Part shown: positions 48,990-59,000 of the stretch, piece by piece | How positions within the stretch are numbered: the first letter of the stretch is position 1 | Layout: every line of letters starts with the position of its first letter | Source of the DNA: Trichoplusia ni | Taxonomy: Eukaryota; Arthropoda; Insecta; Lepidoptera; Noctuidae | Direction of reading: 5' to 3' | DNA: 64,000 nucleotides | Assembly (NCBI RefSeq): GCF_003590095.1 | Contig: NC_039492.1 | Location: 248,001-312,000, forward strand | Notes under the pieces: model-generated | Told to the model about the DNA's origin: nothing | Databases searched by the model: none | The model's input: only the letters and a program-made list of their open reading frames with translations | Made by a program: the position numbers and the translations under genes

Positions 48990-49700
48990 GCGCGACTAAC
49001 GAACCGCGATAAGCTCGCGTTCGGTATGACGCTAACATTAAGCTGCCAGATAAAGGCAGCATTAGTCGGCCAATCGCGCGTCACCAACCAATCGTAATGA
49101 CCAATCGGAACGCGCGCACACTAGGATAGCGTGACCCGAACGCAATCCGATCCGAGCAGTGTTCGTTACCGCGAGATGGCGGTCGGTGCGCGGCCGCACC
49201 AATCGTCGCGTCCATCTCGCTGTCGTGCCCATATAATGATCTTCACAGGGCCAGGAGAATGAAGTTGAGCCTCTCATTAATTGGCGTTTTGAGTCGAGAT
49301 CGCTGCGCGAAAGATAGGTTAATTCCTCGCTCGGTAGAGATCGTTGTCGCTCCAAAAGGAAGGTGAGCGAACGTTTTCTGGAAATCAGATCCAATTACAA
49401 CGGGGCCCGTTAAGTTTTTGTTCTGTTTGCCGCGGGCCCGCTCACGATATTGATGGACGAGCATCGGCTGTAATGACGGATCAACCGTCCCGGGTGCGCG
49501 AACTTAATCTCGTCCACATTTCTCGCATTTGTTAAGACGAGTGGCCGGTGCTCGCGCCCCACCCACGCGGCGACATTTACATAGCGCGGCCACGTCTCAA
49601 TTAGGAGCGCTAATGTATGCCTCGACTCGCGAAGCCTCCATCTGACTGACGTCGACAGATACGGGACGAAACGTGACGAGTGACGACTATCGCGGGACGT
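48990..49700 (+). promoter_or_regulatory. GC-rich, CCAAT-rich region just upstream of ush exon
   Basis: About 700 bp of CpG-rich sequence, much less AT-rich than the rest of the intron, carries four CCAATCG words (49070, 49088, 49101, 49199), a GATAA near 49007 and GACGTC near 49649. Frames through it on both strands are inconsistent and look like composition effects. It may hold an internal promoter producing a shorter ush isoform, or an enhancer. No first-exon donor could be assigned with confidence. Confidence 0.4.
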
Positions 49701-49845
49701 CGCTGCCAACTCACCATCGCACAGCTATTAACAACACTAATAGGAGCCGATATGGCGTATATATTTTTTTTGCACTACTGTTTTACATTTGTAGATGCAC
49801 ACTGCTCAGTAAATAGTTCCTTATTTGTATTATTTATGTTTTCAG

Positions 49846-52318
49846 GTGAGGACGAGGAATGGGGAAACGAGAGCGAGGCGATGCCGGGAGAACCTCGCAC
49901 ACCAAGCTCAGGAGGCGAGCGCGCCGCGTCGAGCGGGGGAGCCTCGCCCGCGTCCGGGGGCTCGCCTGCCGCGTCGCCGCCTCGCCTGCGCCTCAACACC
50001 AGCCTCGCCACTGACCCGGCGCTCGCTCCGCAGGCCACCTCGCTCAAACACGAGCCACCATCACCGTCACCGCCACCACCACCGGCGCCACAAGCAAGAG
50101 ACTACCTCGCTTTGACGGCGGCCGCGTTTCCAGGACTTTTTCCTGCATCTACCGCCCCGAGCTACGTATGCAAGCCGTGTGGCATTCGCTACTCGTCTCT
50201 GAGTACATTGCAAGCACATCAAGAACACTATTGTTCGAATAGATTGCCTAAGCCAACAGAAGGAGCAAACGCAACAGCTGACCCTTCAGTTGATGAGTCG
50301 AGCAGTGATGCGAAAACTCCGCGTCCTGCCGGCAAACAGTATGCGTGCACATACTGTTCATATAGTGCCGACAAGAAAGTTAGTTTGAACAGGCACATGA
50401 GGATGCATTCATCGTCGCCAGTAAGCAGCGGCACTCCAGCGCCGACACCGACCTCTAACGGTGAAGCCACAGAGGGTCCGCCGGTACAGGACCGCTACTG
50501 CGCAGACTGTGATATTCGATTTAGCTCTATCAAGACTTACCGAGCGCATAAACAGCATTATTGTAGCACAAGACAAGTTGTAAAGCAAGCGCTGGCAGCA
50601 GCTCGAGGCGGCTCGGCGACGTCCGGATCCGCGCCGCCCTCCCCGGGAGCTACTCCACCAGCGCAGAACCAGTACGCCCTCGCGTTACCGACTAATCCCA
50701 TTTTAATTGTACCCTACTCACTGTTACGGAGTGCCAGTACTCTCCCGGGTGCGACACTGCCCGACCCTGATACGCCATGTTTCTTGTTACCAAATGGAAC
50801 TTTCCAGCCTATCAGTCGAGCTTTATCCAACATAAACGCCGATGGAAAAGAACCTGAGGTTTTGAAATCAGCAAATAGACCTCGAGAGCCATCAAGAGAC
50901 GGAGCCACTCCTCTGGACCTTAGTGTCCGGCGGTCGCCAGAATCGGTGGTAACTGATGAACACGAAAAAGAGAATAGGATACGTTCCGCGACACCCGAGC
51001 AGATAGTGTGTGCTCCTTCTCTGCCAGGATCTCCAGGCACACCGTCTCCGTCTCGAAGGTCCTCATCGCCGAGCGCAGAAAGCTCGCCTAAACGACGGCG
51101 GCGGAACTCCCGAGGGCCCACACCAAAACCTCCCAGCGTGCCCTCGCCACCTGAAGAAAAATTCACACCAATCGTTCCTCCCGCAATTCTTCCTCCTGCT
51201 CTTGCAATTCGCCTCGCATCAGAATTGCCAGTGACGGCAGCATCTCCTCAAGTGCTTGTAAAGCAAGGAGTTTCGAAGTGCAAGGAATGCAACATCGTGT
51301 TTTGCAAGTATGAGAACTACCGCATCCACAAGCGGCACTATTGCTCGGCGGGCGGCGGAGAGGAGCGCGCCAGCCCCGCGCCGCCGGAGCCGGGCCCGCC
51401 GCCGCAGTACCGCCAGCTGATCTGCCTCGCGTGCGGCATCCACTTCAGCTCGCTGGACAACTTGACGACGCACCAGTCGTTCTACTGCACGAAGCGCGAG
51501 ACTCGGTCGCCGCGCAGCGTGCCGGAGGCTCCGCGGCCCACGTCGGGCTCGGAGGGAGGGTGGAAGTGTCCCTGCTGTGAGGTGGTGTCGCCCACCGCCG
51601 CCGCCGCGCAGCGCCACATGGAGGCGCACGCCGGCGTCAAGGCCTTCCGCTGCACCATCTGCCGGTACCGGGGCAACACGCTGCGAGGCATGCGCACGCA
51701 TATTCGCATGCACTTCAACAACAAGAAACCTGCTGATCTGCAGGTAAGTTCGTATCACAAAATAATCACATTAATGACCAATTTTTTTGAATTATCTTAC
51801 GATATTATAAGATGATGGAGATTTATCTTATTTAGAAAGTCTAAAGCTTTCTAACTCGCAGATTCAAAAAGGGTTAACTTCACACAATCGTAATTCTCAT
51901 GAACAACTACCATCTATTCCAGGAGGAGAGCTACATAGCATGCGTGCTGGAGGAAGACAGTCGCGAGGCGACCTCCCCGAGCCCAGCGGTGGGCGGCGAG
52001 CGCGTGCACCGCTGCGGCAGCTGCGCCTACACCTCCACCTACCGCGGCAACGTCGTGCGACACGCGCGCCTCGTACACGCCACCGACGAACCAGAGGAAG
52101 AACAGACCTCCCCAGTCCCAACAGTGGACATCAAAAAGGAACCAGAGACAGAACTAGAGGAGACCCCAAACTACTGCAAGTCGTGCGACATATCGTTTAA
52201 ATACGTGAACACTTACAAAGCACACAAGCAGTTCTACTGCACCGCTAACAACCAGGATGCGGCGGCCAACAACAACGTGCCTACGCCCGCCAGGGTCACA
52301 GACACTCCTGTACTATAA
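49846..52318 (+). CDS. ush: U-shaped, FOG-family zinc-finger cofactor (C-terminal exons)
   Basis: Exons 49846-51743 and 51923-52318 (179-bp GT-AG intron) encode 763 residues; the N-terminal exon is missing. FOG proteins bind the N-terminal finger of GATA factors (Pannier, Serpent in flies) in the nucleus and switch them between activation and repression. Numbering from the first whole codon (49848), C2HC fingers start near 106, 217, 477, 525 and 715. C2H2 fingers start near 165, 572, 600 and 661. That is nine, five of them C2HC, as in Drosophila Ush. The CtBP-binding motif PLDLS is at 355-359. LKHEPPSP (66-73) fits a phosphorylation-dependent SUMO site, and IKKE lies near 702. The segments between fingers are Pro/Ser-rich. 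The acceptor at 49845 leaves a split first codon, so the upstream exon must end with one base. A frame-open ATG at 49680 is intronic. The protein ends with DTPVL. Confidence 0.95.
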
Positions 52319-53340
52319 ATTCTAGTGCGAGACTTCGCTCTAATCTCAAACATTCATGTATATCGGGCAAAGTGATGCACAATAATTTCATCAAAAACAT
52401 TTACTGGGAAGGTAACTACTAGCGCCATCTCTTCTTGTGAGTGGGAACTAACGAAGTTAATAGACAAAGAAGAATGAATCAAAGAGTTTACGTCTCATGG
52501 TTGTCTGTTGTTTAATGCAATTTGATTTGTACAGGTTTTTTATGAAATTAATTGTGATTGCTTTATCAAACCTAAAGTTTTGAACATCATACTTTAAAAA
52601 TATCGCTCGCAAATACAACAATTGCTTACGTTGCTTCAACAGATATTCTTGTAATTATTCTAGAAATAAGAATGTATCTTCGCGTTTTGAAATAAAATAT
52701 AAAATTAAATGTGCAATAAATTAATGATTATTAAAATTACACTATAATAACGCATATCAATGCCAAATCGATGTTTGACATTTTCGATTCAATGTTATAA
52801 TTATTATTATGGTAAAATAAAATACTTAGCTTACGCTACGTCACATAATATCTACAAAAGTAGTACAAATGCGTGGAAGAATGTACTCAATAAAATGAAA
52901 TGGCGTGACATAACCTAAGTATATTTTCTCTTAACCCTTAAATGCTGGCAGTGGTTAAAAAAGTCCATCGCACGTTTTATGCGAGATTTTTTTTTGTACT
53001 ACAAGCAAAAAGGTCTTATATTGGCTAATGTAAATACAAGCCCTCAATACTTTAAGATTTTTGTTACTCTGTTATTGTAAATTTCCTAGTTAAAAGTTAA
53101 ACTTCGTATTTGTATTAGTATACGGTTAAAAAATATTACCAAAATTGTAAATATATGTATGTAAAGATATTACTAAATATTATTACCATTCGTTTTAAGT
53201 GATTGTTCGATTTTGTTGTTAATTTTTGTTTAATATTAATTAATTATTAGGCGAATTTATCTACTCCTTAACGCAGGTGCTGATCCAATAATGAGGTTTT
53301 ATTTACCAGTGTCATTATAACAGCCATTTTAAAAATAAAA
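52319..53340 (+). other. ush: ush 3' untranslated region and downstream sequence
   Basis: AT-rich sequence after the stop holds AATAAA words at 52691-52696 and 52715-52720, plus a later one near 53335. TGTAAATA, the Pumilio-type recognition word, occurs at 53029-53036 and 53146-53153. Which polyadenylation site is used cannot be told from sequence. Confidence 0.5.
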
Positions 53341-54339
53341 ACTGTAATATTCTATTTCTTTCGGATACGTACTTTACTTCTAATCAGCTATCACCGAATA
53401 TGAACAGAGTCAGAGATGGTTAAAAAAACATATTTCCTTTACATATTGAGTTTTAACATTCTTCTTTCATTTTCACGATTAAAATATTCAGTTATCAATG
53501 AAAAATTAGGAATATTACAGTTTTTATTTTATGAATAATTTTCATCATTTAAATGCAAACATTTACTTTAGTATACGTATTTCGTTTTTCAAACAGTGTA
53601 AACTTGCTTACCACAGTATTTATCGTTCTCCAAACAAAAAGTATCAAAACTTAAGTGTTAATAAAAAATATATAAAGTTACTAAGACCAGAAAAAATGTA
53701 GGACGGTAACGAAAACGAGATACCATATTCAAATTTAACGGAATTTTACTATGAATTAGTTAAGGAATAGACTAAAACCTTTTTTTTCAAATATGGCGGG
53801 CTTTTCTGAATTACTTTGTAATACGTAAATTGAAACCATCAATCTCTGTCGACTTCACATTTAATCGTAACTAATTATTTTTTGCTTGATGCGGAATAAT
53901 TGCCTTTTGGTCCCATAAATATTGAAAAATATTAACTTTTGATCAGCAGTTTCAGCATAGCATAGACAAACAGACAAAAAAAAGTCCGTACATTTTTTCT
54001 GGCCTTTGTAAAAACCATGTTTTGTGAATGCCAAAGCATCGCTAGAATAATCGTAATTTGCATTTATAGTTATCTCATTAATATAGCTGTAGATTAAGTG
54101 ACTACAAGACTTGTTCCCTACGTATAATTATATTATTGTAATTTGTGTATTTTTGTTTGTCTGTCTGTAAAGGAATGAGTCTCGATTCAATGTTGCGATA
54201 AATATAGGTACAAAACAGAATTTATGTTAATCTTCCATTTTTATGACGTATTCGGTGGGCAGGTGTACAAAAGTGACGTCATTATAAAATCTGATTTTCA
54301 CCATGAAGTTAAAAGTAACTAGGTTGATAGCACGGCTGT
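53341..54339. other. AT-rich spacer between ush and MED15-like gene
   Basis: No exon, SINE or transposon end was recognised. Confidence 0.4.
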
Positions 54340-54398
54340 CATTGTGCGAGCAAGATGGCGCAATATATCATAAGTAGCGGTGTCTCGCTCTCACAATG
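54340..54398. repeat. Short imperfect palindrome, GAGCGAGACAGC-type family (copy 3)
   Basis: The left arm CATTGTGCGAGCAAGATGG pairs with the right arm, whose reverse complement is CATTGTGAGAGCGAGACAC. The element is 59 bp with an AT-rich centre. It is one of four related foldbacks in the window. Confidence 0.6.
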
Positions 54399-54871
54399 GC
54401 ATATGTCATGACAGCAGAATTTGTCATGTTATATAACCAATATAACTGGCTTTTAAGTGTATTTTACTTTACACTAACAATCACTGCTTTCTACATCAAA
54501 ACTCATATACCATATTTATAAAAAACTTCTTCATCTACGTACTTAGGTACTATATACCAAGTTAATTTTATACAAGCCTGCCCACAAAATGTAGAATTAA
54601 CGTAAAAATCATGACATTTTATGTAAAACAAGTATATAACGAAACACAGCATCTGATGTTATGTGCCATAACTGTGTTCTCATTAAAGCATAGTTCTTAA
54701 TGTAGGGGCGTCATCTCGAATAAAATTACAATACATTTTATTTCGTATGTTTTCACGTTTGTCTTAAATTTATTAATGGCCACTTGTAAGTTAGAAATAG
54801 AATCTTTAATTCGAATTCTAAAAGAAAGAAGTTGCATTGCTAGTACCAAGCATTTAAAACAGTGCCGTGGC

Positions 54872-54930
54872 GACTGTGCAAGCGAGACAGTGATATACAC
54901 TCCATATAGCTGTCTCTCGCTCTTACAACG
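54872..54930. repeat. Short imperfect palindrome, GAGCGAGACAGC-type family (copy 4)
   Basis: TGTGCAAGCGAGACAGTGAT on the left mirrors the reverse complement of the right arm, TTGTAAGAGCGAGAGACAGC. It lies 470 bp from copy 3 and has the same length and core. Confidence 0.6.
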
Positions 54931-55204
54931 ATAAAGGTTCGTACTTATTACCGATAATTATGTCAAATTAACAGCTAAGATAGATTATGAGGCCATCTAA
55001 TAATTTAAGACACTCGTTCTGTACCTACCAATATTTAAAATGCAACATTATTATTATTAAGAAGTTGACTTAAAGTGATAATAACAATTAATGAAAGTAA
55101 CTGATGTAGGCATACAATGATATTGTAAAAATACCGCCAGACAATAAATTATTTATCACATATTATTTATTCTTTTTATTTACTTTTCTGAACCCAATTA
55201 AATA

Positions 55205-55335
55205 CGTAAACACTGAGGGCGTGGGTTCGACTCCCGCTAGACTGCTTATTTTAAATCACTAAAGTCTAAGGCAAATTCATAATATGTGTACTATAGCACA
55301 GATTATATTATAGTCTTAGTACAGTCTGAACTGGT
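55205..55335 (+). repeat. tRNA-derived SINE fragment
   Basis: GCGTGGGTTCGACTCCCGC is a clear B box, but the A-box half is missing or decayed. The downstream body (AAATCACTAAAGTCTAAGGC) runs to about 55335. It is probably a 5'-truncated SINE. Confidence 0.5.
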
Positions 55336-55839
55336 AATGAAAGTGTGTTATGCGCGTAAACTTACTAAATACAAAGGGTGAGACAAACAATAAATTTGGG
55401 CGACTACAGCGCCTCTAGTGGCCCCAAGTATTAACATCAAAACTTTTACAACTTTTCCTGTATACTGTTCAGTCTCTCTCCTACTATCTCCTCTTTACTT
55501 CTTTTTACCTTTGCGTACCCAGCGAAGATAAATATCAGTAATTATGACACGACTGTATTTTAGTGCAAGAAAATATAGAATGATCATTATATATCATTCC
55601 CTCTTCATAGATCATTTCCTCTTCATATCACAAGTCTCTGAAGGGAAGAGGGTTAAACATTCTGCAAAAACGTAAATATGTAATGAAATTGTTACAAACT
55701 AACAGTTCTGGTTTTATTTAATCCAAAGAAATATAAGTAACTTATTATTATGGACTTCAACTTCATTATGTGCCAGAAAACGGCACCGCTTTTGTACAGA
55801 TAACCAAATAGTTCAACACTAAAATAACAGATGGCGCTG

Positions 55840-56099
55840 TGAGATACAAAAATTGGCGCGATTCATTACGTCATTACAGTATGTTTTGATTCAAAGGTCG
55901 CGTCTCGCGAGTCGCGCGGCTTAAGGAAAATAAAAACTATTTGCACCGCGTGTAGTCCGGTCCATTCACTGATCATATTTATAATTATTTATTATAGTCT
56001 GTGTTTGTTGATACGCCGACTACGCCGTCATTCGTGTGTTGTGCTTGGTGGTGTCGACACCTGTTTCTAATATTAACGGTTATAAATAAGAAGAATAAA
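55840..56099 (+). promoter_or_regulatory. Putative promoter/5' UTR of MED15-like gene
   Basis: CpG-rich sequence (AAGGTCGCGTCTCGCGAGTC and GCGCGGC, 55896-55920) contains the palindrome TCTCGCGAG. It is followed by a CATTCACTG initiator-like word and a likely 5' UTR leading to the ATG at 56100. A/C-rich sequence lies to the left, T/G-rich to the right. Confidence 0.5.
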
Positions 56100-59000
56100 A
56101 TGCCTTCAGTTTCCGATCCCGGTAGTTGGAGGAGACAGATTAACAGGCGTGCTGTAATTTCTAAAATGTGAGTCATTTATGTGTTTCTTTCTTTTTTTAA
56201 TCCGGTCAAAGTCCTTAAAGAAATATTTTTGAGTGAATCTCTCATCTCTGAACAAAGCTGAATAATCTGCGAGACAATTCATGACAATTTTTTCAAAATT
56301 TAACCACCCGTTCTATACTCCTGCCTCCTGGACGCATGAGTGAAATGTATAGTTTTTTATTTATACCAAAATGTATAAGCGACCTTGGTGTTTCGTGTTC
56401 AAACTCCAAAGGTAACGATTTTTTTAAACTTAATTATGTTCATTGCTTTTATTTATAATTCACGACTTATTTCAAGTCTGAAGTAATGAGTTCCTTTTCA
56501 AGGAAAAATAAATAAATCCGATCTTAGATTAGATATTACTATTTCCTATCAAACAATTTCTGTTGTAACGTCGTTAACATTCAGTCAAAATAATAATAAA
56601 CATCTTATCTTTAACGTCTATTAAGACGACGCGAAAAGTATAGTGCGAGTAGCTATACATTGCCGGTTATGACATACCATTTTTGATAATAGACCTGGCT
56701 TCCGCGCAATGCATGCAACTCACACGAAATTTCTCGCTTTGTCAGAAAGTAAGTATCTCGAAATCGCGCGGATCAAAGTCTAGGTTTAATCGTGGTTTGT
56801 GACGTTTTTTTTCACACAATCTGATGCCAACTGGATGTGATAATTAACCGAGATAGATATAAAAAAAATAAACAGCTGAACTTAAGACCATACGTTTAAT
56901 TTAAATAAGTAAACGAGTAAGCTAAATATCTTAGTAAATAAGAATTTCAAACAAAATTCAGCAGAATATGGCGAGGCATAAAAAAATTCGAAACTATAAG
57001 GAACTGACAACATTTCAATTTTGATCAGTAAAAAACTCTTAAGAAATAAAATAAGTAGCTTATCTACTGTTAAACAGATTCTCGACTGGCGGGATAAATA
57101 AACAGCTAAACGCTTTATTTTTAACTAGCTCGTGACTTCGTCCCCGTGGGTAGAAGATATAATTTATGATTTAGGTATACCTGCCCGGTTTTTTTCACTT
57201 TCCATTATATCTTAGCTCCTTTTAGTCGCAGCGTGATGGTTTATAGCCAAAAGCCTTCCTCGATGAATGGTCTATTCAACACAAAAATAATCAATTTGGA
57301 CCAGTAGTTCCTGAGATTAGCGCGTTCAAACAAACAAACAAACTCTTCAGGTTTATATATTAGTATAGATTAAATTAGTATATATTAAGTATGAAAACAT
57401 TGGAGTACTTTGGAATCGGGTAATCATTTCATCATTATTTTCCCCACCAATTCTGTTCACCCTGTTTAACCGTTTATAAACTAATAAAACGTGATAAACA
57501 GATAGGTAAGTAAGAACATTAAGAACCTACATACGTATGTATACATACCAAACTGGCATAATATCATTGTTTTGTATTGAAATGAGCAAAAATGGGAAAC
57601 CCCAGAAACACTTTTGAAGCATCAGGAAATTCAGATCAAACTTGATTGTCTGTTGAATCACCTAATGATTTTGTACTGCGTCAAACATTGCATAGACACC
57701 GCGAGAAAATAACCGTTATAATAGTTAAAGTAAGACGTAGAAATGTGTAATTAATGAGAATAGTGACAAGGAAAAAAGTTAAAATTGAAATACTGGAATT
57801 TACGTTCAAACTCAAATTAAAGAACTGTCGGCGAAGAAATAACCAAGGATTATGACATGTATGTATGACAAATCGTAGTATGCGCCACTATAATTAAGAT
57901 TTAGGTTCTTAATACAAAAAACAAAGAGATATTTTTTTCTTATTAAATTTTTACGCATGCAATTCAATTGAACAAGTCCCAACTTAAAATCGACTACACT
58001 CAATTGAAACAGTAGCGTACTGTCGCTTGTTAGACAAATTGACAGCCTGTCAAAAAGGCCAACTTAGCGCAGACAGGTATAACTTTGCCCCGGACTTCGA
58101 CTGATACCGGTTGTACTGCAAATTTTGGACTTCAAGCCCCTTGAATGATATCTACCCATCGCTGCATCGTGCTCTTGAACTCTATCACCAAATTGTTTCA
58201 AGATGGCGTCTTGTGTCGTCACTACTCGCGAATAATTTCGACTTTGTTATTATTATCTTGACTTAATCGATTGTGGGTCAATTGCTGGTACTGATAGCGT
58301 GTAATCATGAAGCTTCTGCATTATCTTACATGGACATCTTATTTTTGCATTATAGCAGAGATTTCAACTAAAACGTACGCATAAGTTGCGTTCGACGAAC
58401 TCTGTAACTATTAATTCAAATTGAGCTTTAATAAAAGAAAATTAAAGTTCTAAATACAATGGACAGTAGGTACACTAGGCACCCAGGTTCCCTTCACTTC
58501 GTTGTGGAGTACGAACTTTACAGCAATTACTGAGATAGGCTGATAGACCAATTTTGTATTTATCATTTTATCGAATATTTAACGTTATCTTAGCTATCAA
58601 GAAATAAGAGAACTTTGCACTGATATCTCATGAATATTGTTCGTGAAGTTCAAAGATGGCATGTTAGTTTTATGTTTTGAGTTATTTCTGAATAAGTTAG
58701 GAATTTTAAACAGCAGCGGCTTAATGGTGGGTCATGAATACCCATCCTTAGGGAAGAAAGCGAGTATTGTCAGATTCCTACCGACAATATTTGTGAAAAT
58801 GCTGTCCAATGTAATTTAAAAAATAAACAATTAGGCCTAATTTGAATAACTTACTTTTGATTTTTGAGAAGGTGAATGGCGTTGACTAGCTCGCAAAAAG
58901 AGTGCTTCCTTGGTGTGCTAGGTGTGGGTCGACTCAAACAGTAGGTATCTTAGGCATGATTCAAAACGCTGGAGCGGCGGGATTGTTCTAAACGGTTAAC

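Noticed and set aside
49680..49845. ATG-initiated N-terminus extending the ush zinc-finger exon upstream
   Set aside because: A strong acceptor (TTATGTTTTCAG) at 49845 precedes the recognisable acidic FOG-like segment, and the extra residues are hydrophobic and unlike FOG proteins; they are intronic read-through.
49743..51758. Many overlapping frames of 80-180 codons on both strands in the ush exon
   Set aside because: They are shadows caused by the high GC content of the zinc-finger exon; only the + frame has nine ordered zinc fingers.
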